Below are positions 14,464 through 22,184 of a stretch of 35,268 nucleotides of DNA, piece by piece. A model generated the notes under the pieces. The model saw only the letters and a list, made by a program, of their open reading frames with translations. It ran no database searches and was not told where the DNA came from. Position numbers and translations under genes: made by a program. This stretch comes from an uncultured Eubacteriales bacterium. GTDB taxonomy: Bacteria > Bacillota > Clostridia > Christensenellales > Borkfalkiaceae. Each line of letters starts with the position of its first letter. The stretch's first letter is position 1. The stretch covers positions 1 to 35,268 of the forward strand of contig UQZE01000004.1 in the NCBI GenBank assembly GCA_900545325.1. The letters are read 5' to 3'.

Positions 14464-15607
14464 ATTTATCGCCATAACGATGCTCATTCTTCTCGGCGTG
14501 TTTCTGACCACCGGAGCGGTCATATTCGGCCTGATCCACAAAAACGTGAGCGTTTCCACCGACATCGCGCTGAAAGAACTCTTCGCCAAAGTGAAACCGG
14601 GCGAGCTTTCCGCTCTCGACGTTCAGCGCGGAATCATAATCCGCACCACCGCTTCCGGCGCAATCGACTTTACGTACGACGGCACCTGCTACGACGAAAT
14701 GGAAATTTTCGACCTCTACACGCAGGCCATGGACAGCGGCGAAAAATCGGGCGCCATCGGCGACACCTATTTCCGCATCGTTGAAAACGAAAACGAGCGC
14801 ATTTTCATCGCCGCCGACCGTTCGATAGAAAAGACCTTCGAGTCGCAGTCCGCCACCGTCTATTTCTTTGTGCTGACGGGTTCGTATATCTTGTTGTTTT
14901 TTATCGTCTGGGGTCTTTCCTACGTGGTTTTCCGCCCGATTCAGGACGCGTTCGTCAAGCAAAATCAATTCATATCCGACGCCAGCCACGAACTGAAAAC
15001 GCCTATTTCCATCATCTCCGCAAGCGCGGAAGTGCTCTCGCTCGACCAGGATAACGAATATCTTTCCAACATAAAACAGCAGACGCGGCGCATGAGCAGC
15101 CTGATCTCCGACCTCCTCTCGCTGGCAAAACTCGACGAATCGAAGGAGCTGCTCGAAAACAAGGAGCTGAATTTAAGCGTGCTCATAGGAAAATGCGTGC
15201 TGCAGTTCGACGCGCTCGCCTTCGAGCGCGGGCGGGAGATCGTTACCGACTTCGACAGCAACATTTCCATCACGGGCGACGCAGCCTCCATCGAAAAAAT
15301 CGTTACCATTCTTTTGGACAACGCGCTGAAATATTCGGAAGACAGAGAAATCCGCTGCACGTTGAAAAAGAACGGAGAAAAGGCGACTTTCTCGGTATAT
15401 AATAAGGCGTATTCCGTCAAGGCGGATACCAAAACAAAAATATTCGAACGTTTCTACCGCGCGGAAAATTCGCGCAGCCGCGATACGGGCGGCAGCGGTT
15501 TGGGACTTTCCATCGCCAAAAAGATAGCCGAAATAAACAAATGGAAGATATTTGCGACCATAGAGGAAAACGAATCGATCACCATGCACGTGGTGTTCAG
15601 CGAATAA
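14441..15607 (+). CDS. Membrane sensor histidine kinase
   Basis: A 388-aa sensor kinase, partner of the preceding regulator. Helix 1 (about 8-32), an extracytoplasmic sensing region of about 105 residues, and helix 2 (about 140-164) come first. HisKA follows with the H-box SHELKTP (phosphorylated H183), then HATPase_c with the N-box (LLDNALKYS) and G-box GGSGLGLSIAKK. Only about ten residues separate helix 2 from the H-box helix, so there is no HAMP linker. The start, within the regulator gene, is backed by GGAGG six bases upstream, and the overlap implies translational coupling. The signal sensed is unknown. It ends at a bidirectional terminator shared with degV. Confidence 0.92.
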   Translation: MLRAARVKFIAITMLILLGVFLTTGAVIFGLIHKNVSVSTDIALKELFAKVKPGELSALDVQRGIIIRTTASGAIDFTYDGTCYDEMEIFDLYTQAMDSGEKSGAIGDTYFRIVENENERIFIAADRSIEKTFESQSATVYFFVLTGSYILLFFIVWGLSYVVFRPIQDAFVKQNQFISDASHELKTPISIISASAEVLSLDQDNEYLSNIKQQTRRMSSLISDLLSLAKLDESKELLENKELNLSVLIGKCVLQFDALAFERGREIVTDFDSNISITGDAASIEKIVTILLDNALKYSEDREIRCTLKKNGEKATFSVYNKAYSVKADTKTKIFERFYRAENSRSRDTGGSGLGLSIAKKIAEINKWKIFATIEENESITMHVVFSE

Positions 15608-15641
15608 AAAGAACTGCGCGGCATTTCGCGCAGTTCTTTTT
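15606..15641. terminator. Bidirectional terminator between the kinase and degV
   Basis: A perfect 15-bp stem (15606-15620 with 15627-15641, 6-nt loop) with A-run and T-run arms serves both convergent genes. It overlaps the stop codons of both. Confidence 0.9.
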
Positions 15642-16473
15642 ACTTTCTCACAAACATCACGTAGGCACAGTTCGGACCTATGTGCGCCCCGATGACGGGC
15701 GAGAGATTTTTCGCGCGAGCAGCGTCCTCTTCGGGCGTTTCGGACAGCTTGCTTATCAGCAGCCTGCAGTTTTCGTCGCTCAGAGAATAGCCGTAATAGA
15801 CGGGATAATTGCGGTCTATCCCCTCCTTTTCCACCGTTTCTTTGATGAAGTTGCAAGCCCTGTGCGCGCCGCGCTGTCTGCCCACGATGGTAACGACGCC
15901 GTTCCTCATGGTGCCGATCGGCTTGATGTTGAGCAAGGCGCCGATAATGGCTACCGAACGGCTCAGCCTGCCGCCGCGGTGCAGGTATTCGAGCGTGTCG
16001 ATGACAGCGTAGACGTCTATTTTCTTTTTGAGGGCGTCCAGCCGCGCGACGATCTTTTCCATGCTCTCGTCGGCGCGGTATTTTAACGCCTCGTTCGCGA
16101 GAAATAATATACACTCCCCCACGGTTTCTGAATCGTACAGGCATATTTTGTCGTATCCCACCTGTTTTTTCGCCTGTTCGGCCGCGGCATATGTGCCCGA
16201 AAGCTTTGCCGAAAGCGAAATATAGAGAACTTCGTCGCCGCTTTCCTTCGCGCTTTGGAAAAGGTCTATAAAGTATTCGGGCGAAGGCTGCGAGGTCTTC
16301 GGCAGTTCTTTCGTCTTGACTAATCTTTCGTAAAATTCTTTTTTGCCGATCTCTATTTCGTCGAGATATGTTTCCGTTCCGAACGTGATATTCAAAGGTA
16401 TGAGCGTTACGCCCATTGCCTCCGCTACCTTAATTGTAATGTTTGAACATGAATCGAGCGCTATTTTTATCAT
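15640..16473 (-). CDS. DegV family fatty-acid-binding protein (FakB-like)
   Basis: A 277-aa DegV protein. Members bind a fatty acid and, in FakA/FakB systems, present it for phosphorylation before it enters phospholipid synthesis. Visible are the N-terminal IALDSCSN (usually DSTSD), the family motif TSQPSP (60-65), LSAKLSGTY (88-95) and GALLNIKPI in the second domain. No FakA kinase is in the window, so the role here is inferred. AAGGAGG stands six bases before the ATG. A long upstream non-coding region with a hairpin may form its leader. Confidence 0.9.
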   Translation of the reverse strand: MIKIALDSCSNITIKVAEAMGVTLIPLNITFGTETYLDEIEIGKKEFYERLVKTKELPKTSQPSPEYFIDLFQSAKESGDEVLYISLSAKLSGTYAAAEQAKKQVGYDKICLYDSETVGECILFLANEALKYRADESMEKIVARLDALKKKIDVYAVIDTLEYLHRGGRLSRSVAIIGALLNIKPIGTMRNGVVTIVGRQRGAHRACNFIKETVEKEGIDRNYPVYYGYSLSDENCRLLISKLSETPEEDAARAKNLSPVIGAHIGPNCAYVMFVRK

Positions 16474-16667
16474 ATCCGCCTCCTTGCGTTTTTTTGTTCA
16501 CGCGTATATGATATGCGCTTTTCCGTAAAAAGGCACTCCATTTCACGGGAATTTTCCTCTATCCCTCCGCCTCCGTGCGGTAGAGTGCGTTTAATTGACG
16601 GGAAAAACGCGCCTTTATTCCGTAGAAATCGGTTTTCATACTCTACTATCGGTAGAATACGCCGAAA

Positions 16668-16707
16668 AAGAGCGTCGCCCCCGAAAAAAATCGGAGGCGA
16701 CGCTCTT
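16668..16707 (-). terminator. Long hairpin with short U-run upstream of degV (terminator or attenuator)
   Basis: AAGAGCGTCGCC (16668-16679) pairs perfectly with GGCGACGCTCTT (16696-16707), with additional inner pairing. On the minus strand five T bases follow. It lies about 160 bp after mscS and about 50 bp after a predicted minus-strand promoter, so it could end mscS transcripts or truncate a degV leader. Confidence 0.55.
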
Positions 16708-16755
16708 CACACAAATTATAACAGGTAAATTGTAATCTCTCTTCTGTTTAAGCCG

Positions 16756-16784
16756 ATTATATCATTATATTTGCAAAATTGCAA
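16756..16784 (-). promoter_or_regulatory. Predicted promoter for a degV leader or small RNA
   Basis: Minus-strand TTGCAA (16784-16779), 17-bp spacer, TATAAT (16761-16756). A second extended -10 (TGT-TATAAT) lies about 40 bp further downstream. Transcription would start near 16749 and meet the hairpin at 16707-16668. Confidence 0.5.
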
Positions 16785-16787
16785 GCA

Positions 16788-16820
16788 AATTTCTGCATAT
16801 TTTAAAAATATACAGAAATT
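16788..16820. repeat. A/T-rich inverted repeat downstream of mscS
   Basis: AATTTCTG (16788-16795) and CAGAAATT (16813-16820) with an inner ATATTT/AAATAT pairing and one mismatch. It has no U-run on the minus strand, so it is not a canonical terminator. Confidence 0.4.
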
Positions 16821-16866
16821 CATGCCGTTTTTTACATATATTTACGCCGACAGACCGGCGCGGATA

Positions 16867-17685
16867 CTATTTTTCCGCATTATCGAGGTGAACGTCAAGC
16901 TGCGGGAAGGGAATGGATATGCCGTCCGCGTCGAAACGCTTTTTCACGTCCTCCTGCATTTGGAAATAAACGCTCCAGTAATCGCCGCTTTCCACCCAAA
17001 CGCGCGTTACGATGTCTATCGAACTCGCGCCGTGCGTCTTGACTCTTACCAACGGGGCAGGCTCTTTCAGTATCATTTCGTTTTTGGATATCACGTCCAG
17101 AATGGCGGCTTTCGCGCGTTCGAAATCCTCCCCGTAACTCACGGAATAAAGCAAATCGACGCGGCGCACGCTTTTGGTAGAATAATTCGTGATGTTGCCG
17201 TTCAAAAGGGAACCGTTGGGGATCATAATGGTCTTGTTGTCGGGCGTAACGAGATAGGTATAGAAAATAGATATTTCCTCCACCGTGCCCTCTTCGCCCT
17301 GCGCCTCGATATAATCGCCCAGCCTGAACGGCCGTAAAACGACGATCAGTATGCCGCCCGCCAGGTTGGAAAGCGAACCCTGCATAGCGAGGCCGATGGC
17401 TACGCCCGCAGACGCGATGAGCGCGCCGATCCCCGACGTGTCGATGCCCCAAAATCCCAGCAGCAGAACGAACAACAGCAGTTTCAGCCCCGTTCTCAGC
17501 ACCTTATACGTAACCGATACGACCGTTTTTTCCACGTTTTTCTTTTCCATGCGTTTTTTCAGACGCTTGGTAAAGGAATTGACGATCTTACAAGCGATCA
17601 CGAAGACGACCAGGCCGAGAACGAGTTTGACGCCGCTCGTGCTCAGCCATTGCAGGATATCCTGCAAAATCTGATTGAAATCCAT
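16867..17685 (-). CDS. MscS-family small-conductance mechanosensitive channel
   Basis: A 272-aa channel protein that opens under membrane tension to release solutes on osmotic downshock. Two N-terminal helices (about 19-38 and 64-80) and a pore-lining third helix (about 86-118) contain the glycine/alanine packing pattern GVAIGLAMQGSLSNLAGG. The beta domain with RPFRLGDYIEA and a C-terminal alpha/beta domain follow. Length is close to E. coli MscS (286). AAAGGAGA precedes the ATG by about seven bases. Its promoter is back-to-back with that of the phosphopantetheinyl transferase. The terminator is uncertain; see the structured region downstream. Confidence 0.92.
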   Translation of the reverse strand: MDFNQILQDILQWLSTSGVKLVLGLVVFVIACKIVNSFTKRLKKRMEKKNVEKTVVSVTYKVLRTGLKLLLFVLLLGFWGIDTSGIGALIASAGVAIGLAMQGSLSNLAGGILIVVLRPFRLGDYIEAQGEEGTVEEISIFYTYLVTPDNKTIMIPNGSLLNGNITNYSTKSVRRVDLLYSVSYGEDFERAKAAILDVISKNEMILKEPAPLVRVKTHGASSIDIVTRVWVESGDYWSVYFQMQEDVKKRFDADGISIPFPQLDVHLDNAEK

Positions 17686-17704
17686 GATTTATCTCCTTTG
17701 TTTT

Positions 17705-17734
17705 AGAATACCATATAAAAAAACGGTTTGTCAA
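17705..17734 (-). promoter_or_regulatory. mscS promoter
   Basis: Minus-strand TTGACA (17734-17729), 18-bp spacer, TATTCT (17710-17705), about 20 bp before the mscS start codon. Confidence 0.6.
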
Positions 17735-17757
17735 TTCATAAAATTTAAAATTCGCTA

Positions 17758-17786
17758 TTGACAAGGCGGCGTTTTTCGTTTAAAAT
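17758..17786 (+). promoter_or_regulatory. Phosphopantetheinyl transferase promoter (predicts a leaderless mRNA)
   Basis: TTGACA (17758-17763), 17-bp spacer, TAAAAT (17781-17786). Only six bases separate the -10 from the ATG at 17793, so the expected start point coincides with the start codon. Confidence 0.75.
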
Positions 17787-17792
17787 AGAAAT

Positions 17793-18311
17793 ATGATAAC
17801 CATCTATCTCACGAGATGCGACAAATCCCGCTCTCACGACTTTTTATTCAAGATATTCGAAACGGACTACGGCATAAAAGCCGACGAATCGGGCCTGGTG
17901 CGCTCCCCCTACGGAAAACTCGCCCTCCTGGAATGCGAACACTATTTCAACATTTCGCACAGCGGCGATATGGTGGCTGTCGCCGTCGGCAAACGCAGGC
18001 TGGGCGTGGATATCGAAAAGATACGCCCCGCAAATCACGATAAGCTTGCGAAAAAGTATTTCGGCATCGTCCCCGAAACCGACGAACAGTTCTACACCCT
18101 GTGGACAAAAGCCGAAAGTTTTGTCAAATACAAGGCTGCCTCCGTCGTGGCCGAACTCAAAAAAATAGTGATCGACGGCGACAACGTGATTTACGACGGC
18201 GAATTGCAGACCGTAACGACCAAGACGATCCGCTACGAAGATTATATCGTTTCCGTAGCGTCCAAGGATACCGACATCAAGGTGATAGACTGCGGAACTT
18301 TCGAATACTGA
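17793..18311 (+). CDS. 4'-phosphopantetheinyl transferase (Sfp/AcpS superfamily)
   Basis: A 172-aa enzyme that moves the phosphopantetheine arm of coenzyme A onto a serine of carrier proteins. The Mg/CoA-binding motif GVDIEKIRP (D73, E75), the upstream NISHSGDMV and the W-x-K-x-E-x3-K motif (W104, K106, E108, K112) are all present, so it should be active. It is shorter than Sfp (224 aa) and single-chain rather than AcpS-like (about 120 aa). No carrier protein, PKS or NRPS gene lies nearby, so its target is unknown. It has no Shine-Dalgarno sequence, and the promoter position predicts a leaderless transcript. A terminator shared with valS follows. Confidence 0.88.
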   Translation: MITIYLTRCDKSRSHDFLFKIFETDYGIKADESGLVRSPYGKLALLECEHYFNISHSGDMVAVAVGKRRLGVDIEKIRPANHDKLAKKYFGIVPETDEQFYTLWTKAESFVKYKAASVVAELKKIVIDGDNVIYDGELQTVTTKTIRYEDYIVSVASKDTDIKVIDCGTFEY

Positions 18312-18355
18312 ACTTTTTTGCAGCGCATGTTTTGCGCGGCTATTTTTCAAAACAG

Positions 18356-18387
18356 AAACGCGGCGCGATTGACGCCGCGTTTTTCTT
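18356..18387. terminator. Terminator between the phosphopantetheinyl transferase and valS
   Basis: AAACGCGGCG (18356-18365) pairs with CGCCGCGTTT (18373-18382), followed on the plus strand by a T-rich run. It also lies directly after valS on the minus strand, with a weaker U-run. A smaller hairpin (GCGCA...TGCGC, around 18323-18337) precedes it. Confidence 0.75.
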
Positions 18388-21006
18388 TTATTCGTATTCT
18401 TTAATTTCCGTGATCAGTTTTTTGCGCAGTTCGATAAACTTGTTCAGTTTTTCGCGCTCTTTATCCACCAGCTCTTTCGGCGCCTTTTCCAGAAAGCCGT
18501 TGTTCGCGAGTTTCGCGTTGGCGCGCGCGATCTCGTTTTCCGCCCTATCGAGTTCGCCTTTGAGCCGCGCGACTTCCTTTTCCGCATCCACGAGTTCTCC
18601 GAGCGGGATATAGAGTTCGAAGCCTTCGGGAAGCTGAGAAACGGTCTTTTCCGTCAGTTCGTTTTTGCTTTCTATAAATACGATCTCCTGCACGCCCGCC
18701 AGCTTTTCGATATACAGCGAAGTATCCTTCACGAGCTTTTTCTTATCGGTCTTGACGTAAAGCCGAACCTTTTTCGACGGCGCCGCGCCGACCTGCGCCC
18801 TGATGTTGCGAACGGACTTGATGATATCCATCACCGCCTCCATATCGCCTTTCTGTTTGGGATAGTTGTTTTTTGCGTTATAGCGCGGGAAATCGCAGAT
18901 CATCAGGCTTTCGCCGTGTTTCGGCATGCTCTGGTAGATCTCTTCGGTAACGAACGGCACGAAAGGATGCAGCAGCTTGAGCGTTTCGCCCAGCACGTGC
19001 AGCAGCACGCTGAGCGTCTGATCGCGCTTCGTATCGTCGTCGCCGTAAAGCACGGGCTTTGTCAGCTCGATATACCAGTCGCAGAAATCGCTCCACACAA
19101 AATCGTAAAGCTTGGCGAGAGCGATACCCATTTCGTATTTGTTGACGTTGAGCGTTACCTCGCGTATCACGCGGTTGAGCTTGGCGAGAATCCACTTGTC
19201 CGCCACGGTCAGCCTGCACTCCTTTATGTCGTAAATATGCCTGCCCTCGGCGTTCAGCAGAACGAACCGCGAGGCGTTCCATATCTTATTCATAAAGTTG
19301 CGCGAACCTTCGAGCTTGTCCTCCGAAAAGCGCATGTCGCTGCCCGGGGCAATGCCGTTCACGAGCGAAAAACGCAGCGTATCCGCGCCGTATTTATCTA
19401 TGATTTCCAGCGGATCTATCCCGTTGCCGAGAGATTTGCTCATCTTTCTTCCCTGGGCGTCCCTGACGATACCGTGTATGAAAACATCCTTGAACGGAAT
19501 GCGCTTCATGTGTTCCACGCCCGAGAAGATCATGCGCGCTACCCAGAAGAAAATGATGTCGTACGCCGTAACGAGCACGTCCGTCGGATAAAAATATTCG
19601 AGTTCGGGCGTATTTTCGGGATAGCCCAGCGTGGAAAACGGCCAGAGCGCGGAGGAAAACCACGTGTCGAGCACGTCCTCGTCCTGACGGATATGCGTGC
19701 CGCCGCATTTCGGGCATACGGTTATATCTTCCTTGGAAACGGTCATTTCGCCGCAATCCTCGCAATAGAACGCGGGTATGCGGTGCCCCCACCAAAGCTG
19801 GCGGGAAATGCACCAATCCTTGATGTTTTCCATCCAGTTGAAATATATCTTGGAAAAACGCTGGGGCGTGAAAGTAATTCTCTTTTTCTTGACCGCGTCG
19901 ATAGCGGGATCGGCAAGCGGTTTCATTTTTACGAACCACTGTTTGGAAACGAGGGGTTCCACCACTTTATGACAGCGGTAGCAATGCCCCACGTTGTGCC
20001 TGAGCGCCTCCGTCTTGACGAGCAGGCCCTGCGCTTTCAGTTCCTCCACGATGGCCTTGCGCGCGTCGAGCGCGGTCATGCCCTGATATCTGCCGCCGTT
20101 TTCGTTGATCCTGCCGTCCTCGCTCAGCACGTTTATTACTTCGAGGTTATGGCGCAACCCCACTTCGAAATCGTTGGGATCGTGCGCGGGCGTGATCTTC
20201 ACGGCGCCCGTACCGAAGTCGAGTTCGACGTAGCTGTCCGCGATCACGGGGATTTCCTTGCCGACGATGGGCAGAACGAGCGTCTTGCCGACGAGCGCGG
20301 CGTAACGCTTATCTTTCGGGTTGACCGCGACCGCCGTATCCCCGAGCATGGTTTCGGGACGGGAGGTCGCCACAACGAGATATTCCCCGCTGTCCTTAAC
20401 GGGATATTTAATATACCAAAGGCTGGAATCCTCTTCGGTGTACTCCACTTCGGCGTCGGAAAGCGCGGTCTTGCAGTCGGGGCACCAGTTGATGATGCGC
20501 GCCCCGCGGTAGATAAGCCCCTTTTCGTAGAGGTTTACGAATACTTCCCGAACGGCTTTGGAACAGCGTTCGTCCATGGTGAACGCCAGCCTGTCCCAAT
20601 CGCAGGAAGAACCGAGGCACTTGAGCTGTTCGACGATCCTGCCGCCGTATTTTTCCTTCCATGCCCAGGCGCGGCGGAGAAATTCCTCTCTGCCGACCGT
20701 TTCCTTGTCGAGTCCCTCCGCGGCGAGCTGTTCGACGATCTTGACTTCTGTGGCGATGGACGCGTGGTCGGTGCCGGGCAGCCACAGCGCGGAATACCCC
20801 TGCATGCGCTTGAACCGCGTGAGTATATCCTGCAAAGTTTCGTCGAGAGCGTGCCCCATGTGCAACTGCCCCGTGATGTTCGGGGGCGGCATCATGATGG
20901 TGAAGGGAAGTTTTTCGGGATCGACTTCCGCTCTGAAATACCCTTTTTCCTCCCAGTTTTTGTAGATCTTCTTTTCAAAACTGCTCGGATTGTACGTTTT
21001 TTCCAT
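18388..21006 (-). CDS. valS: Valyl-tRNA synthetase
   Basis: A class I aminoacyl-tRNA synthetase of 872 aa that charges tRNA-Val and edits mis-charged threonine. It has the HIGH-type motif HMGH (49-52) in PPPNITGQLHMGHAL, the CP1 editing insertion, a zinc-ribbon-like ..CEDCG..CPKCGG segment and KMSKS (521-525). An anticodon-binding domain and the C-terminal coiled-coil arm (ELVDAEKEVARLKGELDRAEN) typical of ValRS complete it. An in-frame upstream extension to 21087 exists, but GGAG seven bases before the ATG at 21006 and the family N terminus set the start. The short leader (about 50 nt) leaves no room for a T-box riboswitch, unlike many Firmicutes synthetase genes. Confidence 0.96.
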   Translation of the reverse strand: MEKTYNPSSFEKKIYKNWEEKGYFRAEVDPEKLPFTIMMPPPNITGQLHMGHALDETLQDILTRFKRMQGYSALWLPGTDHASIATEVKIVEQLAAEGLDKETVGREEFLRRAWAWKEKYGGRIVEQLKCLGSSCDWDRLAFTMDERCSKAVREVFVNLYEKGLIYRGARIINWCPDCKTALSDAEVEYTEEDSSLWYIKYPVKDSGEYLVVATSRPETMLGDTAVAVNPKDKRYAALVGKTLVLPIVGKEIPVIADSYVELDFGTGAVKITPAHDPNDFEVGLRHNLEVINVLSEDGRINENGGRYQGMTALDARKAIVEELKAQGLLVKTEALRHNVGHCYRCHKVVEPLVSKQWFVKMKPLADPAIDAVKKKRITFTPQRFSKIYFNWMENIKDWCISRQLWWGHRIPAFYCEDCGEMTVSKEDITVCPKCGGTHIRQDEDVLDTWFSSALWPFSTLGYPENTPELEYFYPTDVLVTAYDIIFFWVARMIFSGVEHMKRIPFKDVFIHGIVRDAQGRKMSKSLGNGIDPLEIIDKYGADTLRFSLVNGIAPGSDMRFSEDKLEGSRNFMNKIWNASRFVLLNAEGRHIYDIKECRLTVADKWILAKLNRVIREVTLNVNKYEMGIALAKLYDFVWSDFCDWYIELTKPVLYGDDDTKRDQTLSVLLHVLGETLKLLHPFVPFVTEEIYQSMPKHGESLMICDFPRYNAKNNYPKQKGDMEAVMDIIKSVRNIRAQVGAAPSKKVRLYVKTDKKKLVKDTSLYIEKLAGVQEIVFIESKNELTEKTVSQLPEGFELYIPLGELVDAEKEVARLKGELDRAENEIARANAKLANNGFLEKAPKELVDKEREKLNKFIELRKKLITEIKEYE

Positions 21007-21058
21007 GTTTTTTCTCCAAAACCGTATTTGATCTTTCAGTAAAAATGCGTATGGAAAT

Positions 21059-21087
21059 ATTATAGTAAACTTTGCGCGGAATGTCAA
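21059..21087 (-). promoter_or_regulatory. Consensus valS promoter
   Basis: Minus-strand TTGACA (21087-21082), 17-bp spacer, TATAAT (21064-21059). Its -35 lies 18 bp from the -35 of the divergent ABC importer promoter. Confidence 0.85.
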
Positions 21088-21104
21088 ATATAATTAAGCG
21101 GCGA

Positions 21105-21134
21105 TTGTCAAAAGCGACTGCGTTTTCATACAAT
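21105..21134 (+). promoter_or_regulatory. Promoter of the ABC importer operon
   Basis: TTGTCA (21105-21110), 18-bp spacer, TACAAT (21129-21134), about 30 bp before the lipoprotein start. No riboswitch-sized leader is present. Confidence 0.65.
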
Positions 21135-21165
21135 GAACTATACAAAAAATTTTCGGAGACCAAGT

Positions 21166-22158
21166 ATGAAAAAATTTATTGTTGCAATTTTAGCCCTCGC
21201 CTTGTTTGCGCTGCCGCTTTCGGCCTGCAAAAAAGACGATAACGGATTAAAAAAGATAGAACTCAACGAAGTTACCCACTCGGTATTCTACGCGCCTTTG
21301 TACGTAGCCATCGAAAAAGGTTATTTCGAAGAAGAAGGCCTCGAAATCGAATTGACCAACGGCGGCGGCGCCGACAAGGTCATGACCGCCGTTCTTTCCA
21401 ACAGCGCGCAGATCGGCCTGATGGGGCCGGAAAGCAGCCTTTACGTATATAACCAAGGCAAGACGGATTACCCGATCGTGTTCGGACAGCTGACGCAGAA
21501 AGACGGTTCCTTCCTCGTTTCCCGCGTGGACGAACCGAATTTCAAGTGGGAGGATCTGAAAGGCAAAGGCATTCTCGCAGGCAGGCCCGGCGGCGTGCCG
21601 ATGATGACTTTTGAATATCTCGTCAATCAGCACGGGCTTTACGACGGCACCGATCTCACGCTCATCACCGACGTACAGTTCGACCTCATGACGGCGGCAT
21701 TCGAATCGGGCACGGGCGATTACTGCACGATGTTCGAACCGCTCGCTTCCGAATACGAAAAAGCGGGCAAAGGCTACGTTGTCGCGAGCGTCGGCGAAGG
21801 TGCGGGCGAAGTTCCCTATACCTCGTTCGTAGCGAAACAGAGCTATATCGATAAAAATACAGATACCGTCAACGCCTTTCTGCGCGCGCTGAAGAAAGCG
21901 TACGACTTTATGAGGGCGGCCACCGACGAAGAGATTGCCGAAACTATCGTCGGACAGTTCCCCTCCACTTCCCTGGAATCGCTCACCACTTCGGTAAAAA
22001 GTTATAAGGACATAGACGCCTGGACGGACGATCTCACGATGAGCGAGGACAGTTTCAACCGACTGCAGGATATCATGCAGAACGCGGGCGAACTCGACAC
22101 GCGCGTACCCTTCGAAAAAATAGTGAACAATTCCTACGCGGAAGCGATCTTCGGATAA
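21166..22158 (+). CDS. ABC importer substrate-binding lipoprotein (NitT/TauT/NMT1-like)
   Basis: A 330-aa exported lipoprotein. The signal peptide ends in the lipobox LSAC with lipidated C21. The mature part is a periplasmic-binding-protein type 2 fold of the NMT1/SsuA/TauA group (FYAPLYVAIEKGYFEEEGL, ADKVMTAVLSNSAQIGL). This group captures small organic anions or thiamine precursors such as sulfonates, taurine, nitrate or hydroxymethylpyrimidine. The NMT1 cysteine motif is not seen and no TPP riboswitch precedes it, so the ligand is open. The start at 21166 follows GGAG by about 8 bases; an upstream in-frame ATG at 21133 overlaps the promoter. It heads a complete three-gene importer operon. 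Confidence 0.9.
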   Translation: MKKFIVAILALALFALPLSACKKDDNGLKKIELNEVTHSVFYAPLYVAIEKGYFEEEGLEIELTNGGGADKVMTAVLSNSAQIGLMGPESSLYVYNQGKTDYPIVFGQLTQKDGSFLVSRVDEPNFKWEDLKGKGILAGRPGGVPMMTFEYLVNQHGLYDGTDLTLITDVQFDLMTAAFESGTGDYCTMFEPLASEYEKAGKGYVVASVGEGAGEVPYTSFVAKQSYIDKNTDTVNAFLRALKKAYDFMRAATDEEIAETIVGQFPSTSLESLTTSVKSYKDIDAWTDDLTMSEDSFNRLQDIMQNAGELDTRVPFEKIVNNSYAEAIFG

Positions 22159-22184
22159 CTTTCGGCTTTTACGGGAGATAAATC

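Larger units (their letters stand above)
16474..16866. other. 393-bp intergenic region between mscS and degV without a convincing gene
   Basis: No ORF here has both a ribosome binding site and protein-like character; two tiny minus-strand ORFs (26 codons ending near 16559, 23 codons overlapping the degV start) are unsupported. The region holds an A/T-rich inverted repeat (16788-16820), a minus-strand promoter (16784-16756), a long GC-rich hairpin (16668-16707) and a pair of short CTCTAC/GTAGAG inverted repeats (around 16556-16584 and 16640-16655). Taken together it looks like a structured leader of degV or a small RNA locus. Confidence 0.5.

Noticed and set aside
16474..16560. Tiny minus-strand ORFs of 26 and 23 codons just upstream of degV
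   Set aside because: Neither has a properly spaced ribosome binding site or recognisable protein character; the second overlaps the degV ribosome binding site. More likely non-coding leader.
18916..21042. A long plus-strand ORF of about 700 codons opposite valS
   Set aside because: It is antisense to a clear valS and its translation is rich in Arg, His, Phe and Val without domain motifs. It arises from the codon bias of the real gene, and no ribosome binding site is present. The similar long ORF opposite malic enzyme (4924-6129) is rejected for the same reason.
21007..21064. Possible T-box riboswitch before valS
   Set aside because: The predicted start point leaves only about 50 nt of leader, and there is no T-box sequence or terminator.
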